NCBI GenBank assembly: GCA_937949945.1
Contig: CALFEQ010000054.1
Location: 124,001 to 188,000, forward strand
Length of the DNA stretch: 64,000 bases
Direction of reading: 5' to 3'
Source of the DNA: an uncultured Myxococcales bacterium
Lineage (GTDB): Bacteria > Myxococcota_A > Polyangia > Polyangiales > Polyangiaceae
Positions 8,976 to 16,745 of this stretch are shown piece by piece. Below the pieces are notes generated by a model, which was given only the letters and a program-made list of their open reading frames with translations, made no database searches and was not told the DNA's origin. A program made the translations under genes and the position numbers. Numbering within the stretch: position 1 is the first letter of the stretch; each line of letters begins with the position of its first letter.

Positions 8976-10006
8976 CGTCGCGCCTCCTCCTTCGACGGCA
9001 CGTCGCCGGCGTCGTCGTCCGAGCGGCCGGCGAGGAGGATGTACGCGAGGACGAGCACGAAGAGCGTCGCTCCGACGACGAGCTTCACTTCGCTCGCCAC
9101 GCTCGATGCCGACCAGAAGGCCTCGATCGCCGCCGCCATGAGGAGCATCACGGACGCGCCGCCGACGATGACGAGCACCTCGCGCGCTCGCCTCTGGAGC
9201 GAGACGAGCCTCGGGAGATCACCGGGCGCGACGAAGGACCAGCCCAGCGAGAGCCCCGAGCCGCCGGCGAGCACGATCGCGCCGAGCTCGAGCGACCCGT
9301 GCCCGACGATGAACGAGCCGACGTTCGCGCCCGCGCCCTGCGATGCGACGTAGCCCAGGATGGCGCCGATCGAGAGGCCGTTCTGCACGAGGTAGAACGC
9401 CGACCCGATGCCGCCGAAGAGGCCGAGCGCGAAGCATCGCAGCGCGATACCGACGTTGTTGTAGACGTAGAAGCCGGCCATCAGCGCGCCTTCGCCGGCC
9501 TCGCGGCCGCCCTCGAAGCCCTTCGCGTACGCCTCCGCGAGCGGCCGGAGCATCGCCTCGGGCACGACGCGGAACGCGAAAGCCGGATCGCGCGAAGCGA
9601 GCGCGAGCCCGAGCGCGAGCGGTACGAAGAAGAGCGCCGTGGCGAGCAGCATCTCGGGCTTGCGCCGTCGGACCGCGCGAGGGAAGGCGACCAGCCACGC
9701 GTGACGGAGGCGCGCTCTGTCGCGGTCCTCTCGCGTGGCCGCGTGGGGACCGTACACGACGCCGTGCGCCGCCGCCGTCAGCCCGCGCAGGTAATCGACG
9801 AGCGGCGCGCTGTATCGGGCGGCCTGCGCCGCGGCGAGATCGGCGCAGACGCTCCGGTAGAGCGGCGGGAGCCGGACGATGCTCTCCGTGTCGAGGCGAC
9901 GAAGACCCTTCGAGGCCGCCGCTCGAGTGAGGGCGTCGAGCTCCTCCCACTCCGCGCGACGGCGCTCGACGAACGCCTTCTCGGTGAGCGTGGACGCGAG
10001 GCTCAC
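8972..10006 (-). CDS. Stage II sporulation protein M-like (SpoIIM/DUF95) membrane protein
   Basis: This protein has 344 residues. A soluble N-terminal helical region (1-105) includes the segment LDALTRAAASKGLRRL, and then about five to six TM helices follow. The segment FYVYNNVGIALRCFALGLFGG (split here by position 170-192) is the conserved SpoIIM signature with an Asn pair inside the membrane region, and GHGSLELGAIVLAGGSGL is also typical. In Bacillus SpoIIM acts in engulfment-linked peptidoglycan remodelling. Homologues in RDD/DUF4129 clusters of non-sporulating bacteria have no proven role. The gene overlaps both neighbours by 4 nt. Confidence 0.85.
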   Translation of the reverse strand: MSLASTLTEKAFVERRRAEWEELDALTRAAASKGLRRLDTESIVRLPPLYRSVCADLAAAQAARYSAPLVDYLRGLTAAAHGVVYGPHAATREDRDRARLRHAWLVAFPRAVRRRKPEMLLATALFFVPLALGLALASRDPAFAFRVVPEAMLRPLAEAYAKGFEGGREAGEGALMAGFYVYNNVGIALRCFALGLFGGIGSAFYLVQNGLSIGAILGYVASQGAGANVGSFIVGHGSLELGAIVLAGGSGLSLGWSFVAPGDLPRLVSLQRRAREVLVIVGGASVMLLMAAAIEAFWSASSVASEVKLVVGATLFVLVLAYILLAGRSDDDAGDVPSKEEARR

Positions 10007-10830
10007 CGCGCGCCTCCTCGATCACCGGCGAGAGGCTGCGGCCGCCACGAGCGCGGCGCCTCCTCTCGGCCGGTGTTCACGGCTCGGTCGTAGACGAGCG
10101 CGAGCAGACGCGACGGATCCTCGTGCGAGACGCCGAGCCGCTCGCCGAGAGGGCGCGCGATCATCTCCGCGAGCTCGCGCTCGCGCGCGACGCCCAGCGT
10201 GTGACGGCGGCGGAGGAAGAGCTCGATGGCGGCGCGCTCCTCGGGGTCGAGCGATGGGTGGCTCGGCAGCATGGCGAGCTCGCGCGGGTGTGCCGGCGGC
10301 GTCAACACGAGCGGCCGCGCGGCGCGCGCGCGCTCGGGCGCGACGACCATCGTGCCTGCGACGAGATCTCCGAGGCGCTGGAAGCGCGACGAGAGCGTCA
10401 TCGACACGAGGCCGACGACGTAGCCGATCGGCAAGAGGTCGGCGGCTCGGAGCAGGTTCCGGAGCGCCGCCGCCCTCCACCCGATCGGCCGTCCCGACGT
10501 CGTGACGACCCGCAGCCCGAACGCCATCTTGCCGGGCGAGCGCCCGGTCGCTCCCTCCCAGACGAGGAAGTAGAGCCACTGGGCCGCGAAGAGCGTGACG
10601 AGGACGAGCCCCGTCGCGGCCTTCGCCGTCGACCCGATGTTTCCGGTCTCGAAGGCCGTGCCTGCCACCACGAGGAAGACGAGCACCGAGAGGAGCGTGA
10701 CGGCGCCGTAGCAGACGAGGAGGTCGAGCGCGTGAGCGAACGCACGGCGCGCCGGTCCGGCGACGCGGTAGTGGAACACGATGTGCTCGGGCGTCTCGAT
10801 GGCGACGACGGTGTCGAGAGGCTCGCTCAC
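10003..10830 (-). CDS. RDD-family membrane protein
   Basis: This is a 275-residue protein with an RDD domain. The first TM segment follows RRAFAHALDLLVCYG, where Arg and Asp occupy the family positions, and ATGRSPGKMAFGLRVV is the conserved central motif. Three to four TM helices lie between about residues 30 and 160; the rest is a charged cytoplasmic tail. It heads a four-gene overlapping operon. The GTG start at 10830 is preceded, six bases upstream, by the hexamer TAGCAT and has no clear Shine-Dalgarno, so a leaderless message is likely. Function in this cluster is unknown, possibly transport or an assembly scaffold. Confidence 0.88.
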   Translation of the reverse strand: MSEPLDTVVAIETPEHIVFHYRVAGPARRAFAHALDLLVCYGAVTLLSVLVFLVVAGTAFETGNIGSTAKAATGLVLVTLFAAQWLYFLVWEGATGRSPGKMAFGLRVVTTSGRPIGWRAAALRNLLRAADLLPIGYVVGLVSMTLSSRFQRLGDLVAGTMVVAPERARAARPLVLTPPAHPRELAMLPSHPSLDPEERAAIELFLRRRHTLGVARERELAEMIARPLGERLGVSHEDPSRLLALVYDRAVNTGREEAPRSWRPQPLAGDRGGAR

Positions 10831-10836
10831 GCCCTC

Positions 10837-10842
10837 ATGCTA
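10837..10842 (-). promoter_or_regulatory. Candidate -10 element (TAGCAT), 6 nt from the RDD start codon
   Basis: On the minus strand TAGCAT is followed by six bases and then the GTG at 10830, the spacing expected for a transcript that begins at the start codon. No good -35 is visible. Confidence 0.4.
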
Positions 10843-10872
10843 TCAAGGGAGCGCTTCCCCCTCGCGCGTGCC

Positions 10873-11559
10873 TCAGCGGCGTAGGACCGGCCGGTCGCGT
10901 GGCACGTCGGCGTCGTCGCTCGTGCGCGGCGGATCGATGGTGATGCCCTTCACGATGCGCGTGCTCGCGATCGCGAGGCGGGAGGCGAGGACGTCTTCGT
11001 CCTTCGCGGAAGGTACGGCCGTCGAGAAGTGCACGAGCAGGCAGCGGCGCAAGAAGGCGCCGAACAAGAAGACGTGCCCTTCCACCCCGCCGCCCGGCCG
11101 GAGCGGGTCGAGCGCGACCCAGACGCGCGAGTCGTAGGCCGCCGGGCCGACGTGCACCTGGTCCTCGACCGTCATGAAGGAAGACGCGCGCGAGAGCCAA
11201 CCGATCCGCTCCGCGCGCTCCTCGCAGCGCCGGCGGTTCACGAGGTCCGGCTCGTCGGTCGTCAGGATCGCGATGCGCGAGCTCGTCGGCGGATGCACCG
11301 CGACGAGCTCCGGGCTCCGGTGGTCGTCGATCGTCCAGGCCTTGCCGTCGGGCAGAGGCAGCGTGAGCTGGAAGCGCTTCGAGTGGAACGTCCCCCACGT
11401 GGCGTCGTCCGCCGGCAGCTCGGGCGGCCGCCCGGCGATCTCGGACATGCGCACGCCGTCGCCCGCCGGCTGACGAGCAGGCGCTCCCGAGCCGGTCTCG
11501 GCGCACGCCGCGAGGCTGACGAGCAAGCATGCGCCCACCAGCGCGCCGAGTCGCCCCAT
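10873..11559 (-). CDS. Hypothetical lipoprotein
   Basis: This protein has 228 residues, with a signal peptide that ends at a lipobox (LLVSLAACAE, Cys near residue 19). I start it at the ATG at 11559. The reading frame is open to 11595, but the extra residues (RLQAPGSGLQG) are only the translation of a heptanucleotide repeat. The mature protein has no motif I recognise; it contains a segment FHSKRFQLTLPLPDGKAW and probably forms one beta-rich domain. It lies 49 bp downstream of ilvE on the same strand, with the heptad array filling the gap. Confidence 0.65.
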   Translation of the reverse strand: MGRLGALVGACLLVSLAACAETGSGAPARQPAGDGVRMSEIAGRPPELPADDATWGTFHSKRFQLTLPLPDGKAWTIDDHRSPELVAVHPPTSSRIAILTTDEPDLVNRRRCEERAERIGWLSRASSFMTVEDQVHVGPAAYDSRVWVALDPLRPGGGVEGHVFLFGAFLRRCLLVHFSTAVPSAKDEDVLASRLAIASTRIVKGITIDPPRTSDDADVPRDRPVLRR

Positions 11560-11564
11560 TCCCT

Positions 11565-11592
11565 GGAGCCCGGAGCCTGGAGCCTGGAGCCT
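11565..11592 (+). repeat. Heptad array 1 (4 units, GGAGCCC/GGAGCCT)
   Basis: Four perfect-phase 7-bp units lie between ilvE and the lipoprotein gene. Relative to transcription (minus strand) the units read as AGGCTCC, the orientation seen just downstream of stop codons elsewhere in the window. Confidence 0.9.
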
Positions 11593-11608
11593 CAAGAGGC
11601 CCCGAGCC

Positions 11609-12529
11609 TCACACCGCCGTCAACCACTCGGGATGGCTGTCGTCGCTGCCGCGCACCACGTCGAAGAACTTCGTCTGCAGCTTCTTCGTGATGGGGCCGA
11701 CGACGCCCTCGCCGATGGGCCTGTTGTCGACCTCGCGGATCGGGGTGATCTCGGCGGCGGTGCCGGTGAAGAAGGCCTCGTCGGCGAGCCAGAGCTGGTC
11801 GCGGGTGATGCGCGTCTCCTCCACCGTCAGCCCCATCTCGCGCGCGAGCGTGATGACGGTGTCGCGCGTGATGCCCTCGAGGATCGACGAGGAGAGGTCG
11901 GGCGTGAGGAGCTTGCCGCGCTTGACGATGAAGATGTTCTCGCCGGACCCCTCGGACACGTAGCCGCTCGAGTCGAGCAGGATGGCCTCGTCGTAGCCGC
12001 CGAACTTCGCCTCGCGCTTCGCGAGGACGCTGTTCGTGTACTGGCCCATCATCTTGGCCTTCGCCAGGCTGACGTTGATGTGGTGCCGGGAGAAGGAGCT
12101 GATCTTCGTGCGGATGCCGTTCTTCAGCGCCTCGTCACCGAGGTATGCGCCCCACTTCCAGGCGATGACGGTCGTCCGGACGGGGTTGTCGGGCGCGTAG
12201 ATGCCCATCGCGCCCTCTCCGAGATAGACGATGGGGCGCAGGTACCCCTCGGCGAGGTCGTTCGCCTTCAGGGTGTCGATGCATGCGCGCATGACCTGCT
12301 CGCGCGTGAACTTCGGCTGGAGCAGGATCATCTTGCACGTGTCGAAGAGCCGATCGATGTGCTCGCGCAGCCGGAAAACGTAGCTCTTTCCGTCGGCGCG
12401 CCTGTAGCAACGGATGCCCTCGAACGCGCCGAGCCCGTAGTGAAGCGAGTGGGTGAGAACGTGAACCTGGGCGTCGTCCCAGGCCACCATCTCCCCGTCG
12501 ACCCAAATCTTCTGCAGCTTTTCGACCAT
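11609..12529 (-). CDS. ilvE: Branched-chain amino acid aminotransferase
   Basis: This is a class IV PLP-dependent aminotransferase of 306 residues, the usual length. It catalyses the last transamination in Leu, Ile and Val synthesis. The PLP lysine is K159 (in SLAKAKMMGQY), the same number as in E. coli IlvE. Other family signatures are HYGLGAFEGIRCY (about 30-42), SEGSGENIF (about 192-200) and FFTGTAAEITP (about 255-265). No signal peptide is present, so it is cytoplasmic. It starts with ATG 190 bp downstream of the convergent-spaced Smr gene stop (same strand). A heptad repeat array separates it from the lipoprotein gene. Confidence 0.96.
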   Translation of the reverse strand: MVEKLQKIWVDGEMVAWDDAQVHVLTHSLHYGLGAFEGIRCYRRADGKSYVFRLREHIDRLFDTCKMILLQPKFTREQVMRACIDTLKANDLAEGYLRPIVYLGEGAMGIYAPDNPVRTTVIAWKWGAYLGDEALKNGIRTKISSFSRHHINVSLAKAKMMGQYTNSVLAKREAKFGGYDEAILLDSSGYVSEGSGENIFIVKRGKLLTPDLSSSILEGITRDTVITLAREMGLTVEETRITRDQLWLADEAFFTGTAAEITPIREVDNRPIGEGVVGPITKKLQTKFFDVVRGSDDSHPEWLTAV

Positions 12530-12719
12530 CGACAGCCCGGCTTACAGAGGTTGGAGAGGTGGCTACCGCCGTTTTCCCGGGGGGGAGACTAGTCGTGACC
12601 TTCGCGTACGGCCAGCCTAATGCGCTCCGGCCGGTCTCCATCGCATGCTGCGGAGCGTCACCGGGCCCTCGACAGCGACGATGCGCCGCTCCACACGCCG
12701 TCGCGAAGGCGGAAGGCGG

Positions 12720-13505
12720 TCAGCGGCGGAGCGCGACGTAGACGGCGCCTTCGCCGCCGTCGTCCTCGCGTGCGGTCGCGAAGGCGGCGACGTGCTCGCG
12801 CGCGGGCCCTTGCGACAGCCACGCCGCGATCTCGCCGCGGAGCACGCCGCCGCCCACGGAGTGCTCGCCCTTGCCGTGGATGACGAGCACGCAGCGCTCG
12901 CCGCGCGCCCGCTGCGCGCGCAAGAACTCGAGCAGACGCTCGCGTGCCGCTTCGACGCCGAAGCCGTGGAGGTCGAGCCGGCCGTCGATCGGCAAGAGCC
13001 CGCGGCGCAGCTCGCGGACGAGGCTCGGCGGTACGTCGAGGCGACGGCCCTCCACGCGCCTGCCGTCGTCCGTGACCTCGAAGCGCACGGCGTCGTCGAC
13101 GAGTCGGCGCAGGTGATCGAGCACCGCCGCGGCCTCCTCGCTGGCCTTCTTCCGGAGGTCGACGGGCTCTGCCTTCGTGCTCTCGACGCGCGTCGCGTCC
13201 GAGACCGGGATGCGGCGATCCCTTCCCGGGAGCGGTGTGACGCCGCTCATGAGCCGGTGGAAGGTGAGCTCGTCGTCGCGATCGCTCTCCGTCGTGCGCT
13301 TCGGCGGAGGCGCAGGCCGTGGCGCCGGCGGCGGAGGCAACGGCTTCTTGCCTGCCGCGCGCCGCGCCTCTTCCTCCTTCTGCCGCTCCTGTTCGAGCTT
13401 CGCCTTCAGATCCCCGAGGCCTGCGGCGAGCGGCTTGAAGCCGGAGAACTTCTGGGCTGCGCCGCTCGTCTCGGGAGGATGCTTCGGCCGCTTCTTCTTC
13501 GACAT
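12720..13505 (-). CDS. Smr-domain protein
   Basis: This protein has 261 residues. The first 100 or so are charged and proline-rich (PPPPAPRPAPPP), probably disordered. The C-terminal Smr domain (about 165-261) shows both hallmarks, LDLHGFGVEAA (about 180) and VLVIHGKGEHSVGGGVLR (about 207), followed by the usual GEGAVYVALRR ending. Smr domains are nucleases or nucleic-acid-binding modules; this stand-alone type lacks the MutS2 ATPase. The ATG overlaps the stop of the ferredoxin-like gene upstream in a TGATG arrangement, which argues for coupled translation. Confidence 0.9.
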   Translation of the reverse strand: MSKKKRPKHPPETSGAAQKFSGFKPLAAGLGDLKAKLEQERQKEEEARRAAGKKPLPPPPAPRPAPPPKRTTESDRDDELTFHRLMSGVTPLPGRDRRIPVSDATRVESTKAEPVDLRKKASEEAAAVLDHLRRLVDDAVRFEVTDDGRRVEGRRLDVPPSLVRELRRGLLPIDGRLDLHGFGVEAARERLLEFLRAQRARGERCVLVIHGKGEHSVGGGVLRGEIAAWLSQGPAREHVAAFATAREDDGGEGAVYVALRR

Positions 13506-14254
13506 CACCCACCTCGCGACCGCCCGAGGAGCGCGGCGAGCGCGCTCTTCACGGACGCGATGCCCGCGAGCACGCCGTCGGCGTAGTGCCAGTCGGGATC
13601 GTCGAGCTCGGGGAAGTCGTGCGGGTTCTGCACGTCCTCGAGCGTGAGGCCGGGCTTCAGCCGCCTCGCGAGGTCGAGCACCTTCTGACGCTGCAGGTCG
13701 TGGAGCGCGTCGATCTCGCGGCGGAGCTCGTCGAGGACCGTCGCAGGCTCTGCCGCGGACGGCGCGTCGCCTGCGTGCTCGAGCAGCGCGGGGACGTCGC
13801 GCGGCTCGACCTCCGTCTCGATCGGGCCATGGCTGCTGCGCGGCGGATACCGTGCGATCGTCGCTCCCTGCTTCGGGCAGATCCCGAGGCAGTGCGTCTT
13901 CGTGATCCACACGTCCGAGACGGCTCCGCTCCGTGCGACGGCCTCCTTGAGCGCGTCGTAGACCGCATCGCCGCGCTCGCCGCAACCGGGGCCGAGAGGA
14001 GAGCTTTCGCGGCGGTTCGCGCAAACGAACAAATGAAGACGAGGTTGAATCGCGTCGCGCACCAGCACGTCGTTTACCACCGGTGAGTCGTCTGCGAGGC
14101 GCTCTCGCGCCTCCGTACATGTGCTTACATACAGCGCGGCCGTTTCGAGTGGTGCTGGATCTCCATCCGCGGATCGCGTGCGATCCATGAACGACGCGGG
14201 CCCGTCGTGATTTCGATGGAAAGGCGGCGGCGGGCTTCGGTTCGTTCGTTGCAT
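13505..14254 (-). CDS. Thioredoxin-like [2Fe-2S] ferredoxin-domain protein
   Basis: The frame encodes up to 249 residues. The conserved part starts near residue 72 (LHLFVCANRRES) and contains the Cys residues expected of a thioredoxin-like 2Fe-2S ferredoxin: Cys in FVCANR, Cys in GPGCGERG, then CLGICPKQG. The C-terminal part (about 170-249) is helical. The start is uncertain. ATG at 14254 has a weak GGAAG upstream but leaves only 20 bp to the divergent kinase start, so an internal start (ATG 14188 or GTG 14080) may be right. A 7-bp perfect hairpin (14096-14113) lies inside the N-terminal region. It is coupled to the Smr gene, so the pair may act together; how is unknown. Confidence 0.75.
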   Translation of the reverse strand: MQRTNRSPPPPFHRNHDGPASFMDRTRSADGDPAPLETAALYVSTCTEARERLADDSPVVNDVLVRDAIQPRLHLFVCANRRESSPLGPGCGERGDAVYDALKEAVARSGAVSDVWITKTHCLGICPKQGATIARYPPRSSHGPIETEVEPRDVPALLEHAGDAPSAAEPATVLDELRREIDALHDLQRQKVLDLARRLKPGLTLEDVQNPHDFPELDDPDWHYADGVLAGIASVKSALAALLGRSRGG

Positions 14255-14274
14255 CGCGCTTCCGTGGCAGTTCC

Positions 14275-15333
14275 ATGCGCGCGGAGCCGAGAGACTCGAG
14301 GGCCCAGTTGCTCGATCTGGGTGGCGGCCGGCAGCTCGTCCCGAAGGACGTGCTCGGCAAGGGATCGTGCGCCACGGTCCATCGCGCCCTCCTCGTCAAC
14401 GACGACGGGATCCGTCGATGGGTGGCGCTGAAGCTCTTCTCGTCGGTGTCGAGCGACGAGTCCGAGAACATCCTCGGCGTGCTCCTCCAGATGGCGCGTC
14501 GGGTGGCCTGCGTCGATCACCCGAACGTCGCACGCGTCTACGAGTGCGGCATGTGGCGAAGCCAGCCGTACGTCGTCTCGGAGCTCGTCGACGGCATCTC
14601 GCTGCACGCCCTGCAGAGCGCGTATGCCGCGAAGCAACGGCGCTTGCCGCTCGACCTCGCGCTGTTCGTCGCATGCGAGGCCGCGGAGGGCCTCGCGGGC
14701 GCCCGCATCGCCCGCGATCCCGACGGTGTTCAGCTCGGCGTCCTCCATCAGAGCTTCTCCGCACGCGAGGTGATGCTCTCGTGGCGGGGCGAAGTGAAGG
14801 TCACCGACTTCGAGACCAGCATGGCGCGGGGCGCCACGTCGAGCGTGCGCAACCTCCGCGCGTTCGCCTCTCGCGCGGCGACGATGGCGCCCGAGGTCGC
14901 GCAGGGCGCGCCGGCCGACGCGCGCTCCGACGTCTTCTCGCTCGGCGTGATGCTGCGCGAGCTGTTCATCGGTCCGCGCTTCCCTCCGGGCGTCGGGAAC
15001 GCGGACGCGATCCGCCTCGCGCGCGAGGGATACGTCCACCCGCTCACGTTCCACCCGCATCTCCCCGACGGGCTCGTGTACGTCATCGAGCGCGCGCTCG
15101 AGATCGAGCCCGAGCAGCGGTACCCGAACGCCGGCGCGCTCGCGAACGATCTCCGTCGGGTCGCCTTCGCGATGGGCGTCGGCGACGGTCGCTGGTTCCT
15201 CCGCAGCGCGCTCCAGCGCGAGTGGGCCGAGCACGCCGAGGAGATCACGGCCGAGAAGACCTACGCCCCTGCCGGCGACGAGCGGGGGCGCGTCTCGAGT
15301 CAGGTCGTCGACTTTCCGAAACGGCGCAGGTAG
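14275..15333 (+). CDS. Protein kinase-fold protein, predicted pseudokinase
   Basis: This protein has 352 residues and a Ser/Thr kinase fold: a glycine loop GKGSCATV (28-35), the ATP lysine in VALKLF (K53), and a late ELFIGPRFPPG region. The catalytic machinery is broken: the HRD motif reads HQS (158-160), the Asn of the catalytic loop is replaced by Glu165, and DFG reads DFE (178-180). It is therefore likely to bind nucleotide or partners without phosphotransfer. There is no TM segment, so it is cytoplasmic. It overlaps the convergent Nudix gene by 34 nt at the 3' end. Confidence 0.85.
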   Translation: MRAEPRDSRAQLLDLGGGRQLVPKDVLGKGSCATVHRALLVNDDGIRRWVALKLFSSVSSDESENILGVLLQMARRVACVDHPNVARVYECGMWRSQPYVVSELVDGISLHALQSAYAAKQRRLPLDLALFVACEAAEGLAGARIARDPDGVQLGVLHQSFSAREVMLSWRGEVKVTDFETSMARGATSSVRNLRAFASRAATMAPEVAQGAPADARSDVFSLGVMLRELFIGPRFPPGVGNADAIRLAREGYVHPLTFHPHLPDGLVYVIERALEIEPEQRYPNAGALANDLRRVAFAMGVGDGRWFLRSALQREWAEHAEEITAEKTYAPAGDERGRVSSQVVDFPKRRR

Positions 15334-15863
15334 GTCTCGAGCGCGCTGACCACGAGCGCGTGCGTGATCTGTCCGCGATCGAGCAGCGCGGGCAGGCGTG
15401 CCTTCGGCACGAGCGCGACCTCGAGGTCCTCGAGATCGTCGAAGGCGGTCGGCCCGACGAGGCGCGCGCCGCGCGCCAGGAACGTGAAGCACCGGTTGCC
15501 CTGCAGCGCAGGGTTCGGCTCCACCACGCTCATGAGCTCGAGCGAGCGGGCCTCGTAGCCCGTCTCCTCGCGCAGCTCCCGCGCCGCGGCCGCCTCGGGC
15601 GTCTCGCCGGGGTCGATGACGCCGCCCGGGATCTCGAGCGACAAGGCGTCGGTGCCGAAGCGGTACTGCCAGACGAGGACGATCTCGCCCGCGTCGGTCT
15701 CGGCCACGATGTTGCACCAGTCGGGGCACTGGAAGACGAAGACGTCCCGCGGCAACGCGTCGTAAATGAGCCGCTCGACGCGGAAGACGCCGTGGTCGGC
15801 GACGTCGTGCCGTTCCTCGAGTCGCAGCTTGCGAACGCCCTTCGGCGGAGGGACGAGTGACAT
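15300..15863 (-). CDS. Nudix hydrolase, ADP-ribose pyrophosphatase-like
   Basis: This protein has 187 residues. A complete Nudix box is present around residues 79-101 (G-x5-E-x7-REETG form: GVIDPGETPEAAA then RELREETGYE). The upstream region (VLVWQYRFGTDALSLEIPGG) matches the ADP-sugar pyrophosphatase subfamily, in which the arrangement RFG...LEIPGG leads into the Nudix helix. The likely reaction is hydrolysis of ADP-ribose or related nucleoside diphosphate sugars. Its last 34 bases overlap the convergent pseudokinase gene. The start is ATG; TAGCGT lies 14 nt upstream in the short divergent spacer shared with smpB. Confidence 0.9.
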   Translation of the reverse strand: MSLVPPPKGVRKLRLEERHDVADHGVFRVERLIYDALPRDVFVFQCPDWCNIVAETDAGEIVLVWQYRFGTDALSLEIPGGVIDPGETPEAAAARELREETGYEARSLELMSVVEPNPALQGNRCFTFLARGARLVGPTAFDDLEDLEVALVPKARLPALLDRGQITHALVVSALETYLRRFGKSTT

Positions 15864-15939
15864 CTCGCCGGTCTTTTACGCTAAGCTCCGGCGGCTCGCG
15901 ACCCGGGGGCCCTTTCCCCCGAGAACGACGACGACGACG

Positions 15940-16434
15940 ATGGGCGCACCGGCAAAGAAGGTCGATACGGACGCGATCGAGAAGGTCATCGTCCAGAACC
16001 GCCGCGCCACGTTCGACTACGCGATACAGGAGCGGTTCGAGGGCGGCCTCGTCCTCGTGGGCAGCGAAGTGAAGTCGATGCGCGCCGGAAAGGTCGAGCT
16101 CGTCGATGCGTACGCGGCCGTCGAGGGGGGCGAGCTCTGGCTCAAGCAGATGCACGTCGCGCCTTTCGAGCAGGCGACGGCGTTTCCGCACGACCCGCGG
16201 CGCCCGCGCAAGGTGCTCGTGCATCGCTCCGAGATCGCGCGCATCGAGCGCGCCGTCGCGCGCGAGGGCATGACGCTGGTCCCGATCCGCCTCTACTTCA
16301 AGCGAGGTCGGGTCAAGGTCGAGCTCGGGCTCGCGAAGGGCAAGAAGTCGATCGACAAGCGCGCCGACATCAAGGCGAAGACCGCCGAGAAGGAGGCCCG
16401 CGCCGCGATGGGGCGGGCGCGCAAGGGACGCTGA
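15940..16434 (+). CDS. smpB: SsrA-binding protein SmpB
   Basis: This protein has 164 residues, normal for SmpB, which delivers tmRNA to stalled ribosomes. Family signatures are NRRATFDYAIQERFEGGLVL (about 18-37, quoted as two adjoining parts), VGSEVKSMRAGKVELVDAYA and RKVLVHRSEI. The lysine-rich tail with KGKKSIDKRADIK is typical. I start it at ATG 15940; the frame is open further upstream, but those residues do not fit the family and cross the divergent Nudix start. No tmRNA gene is visible here. The next gene starts inside the stop codon, so smpB, a small protein and probably ruvB form one unit. Confidence 0.96.
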   Translation: MGAPAKKVDTDAIEKVIVQNRRATFDYAIQERFEGGLVLVGSEVKSMRAGKVELVDAYAAVEGGELWLKQMHVAPFEQATAFPHDPRRPRKVLVHRSEIARIERAVAREGMTLVPIRLYFKRGRVKVELGLAKGKKSIDKRADIKAKTAEKEARAAMGRARKGR

Positions 16435-16736
16435 TGGCACCGGGAGACGAGCAGGGAACGAGCGAGCCGGCGGCGCACCTCGTGTGGGCGAAGGGCGGGG
16501 TCGCGACCGTGCTTCGCGTCGACGACGACGCGATCGTCCTTCGATCGAGCACGCCGGCGCCGCCGGGGGCCAGGCTCGAGGCCGTCCTCACCGGCACGAG
16601 CACGGTCGTGAAGATCAAGTCGCACGGCTCGCACAAGGAGGCGGACGGCTCCTTCACGCTGAAGGGCCGGCTGATCGACGCCACGCGCGAGCTCCGCGAC
16701 AGGCTCTCTTTACTCGCGCCGGCGGCTCGCCCATAA
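16434..16736 (+). CDS. Small PilZ-like or hypothetical protein
   Basis: This protein has 100 residues, coupled to smpB by ATGA overlap and 9 bp upstream of ruvB. Its pattern (VLRVDDDAIVLRSSTPAPPG, then VKIKSHG and FTLKGRLIDATRELRD) is beta-rich and recalls PilZ-like barrels, but the c-di-GMP motif RxxxR...D/NxSxxG is not clear. I therefore call it hypothetical. Its place between smpB and ruvB suggests no obvious shared pathway. Confidence 0.7.
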   Translation: MAPGDEQGTSEPAAHLVWAKGGVATVLRVDDDAIVLRSSTPAPPGARLEAVLTGTSTVVKIKSHGSHKEADGSFTLKGRLIDATRELRDRLSLLAPAARP

Positions 16737-16745
16737 CTGCTCGTC

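Noticed and set aside
14096..14113. Perfect hairpin GAGGCGC-TCTC-GCGCCTC as a terminator
   Set aside because: It lies in or near the 5' part of the ferredoxin-like gene and has no T tract.
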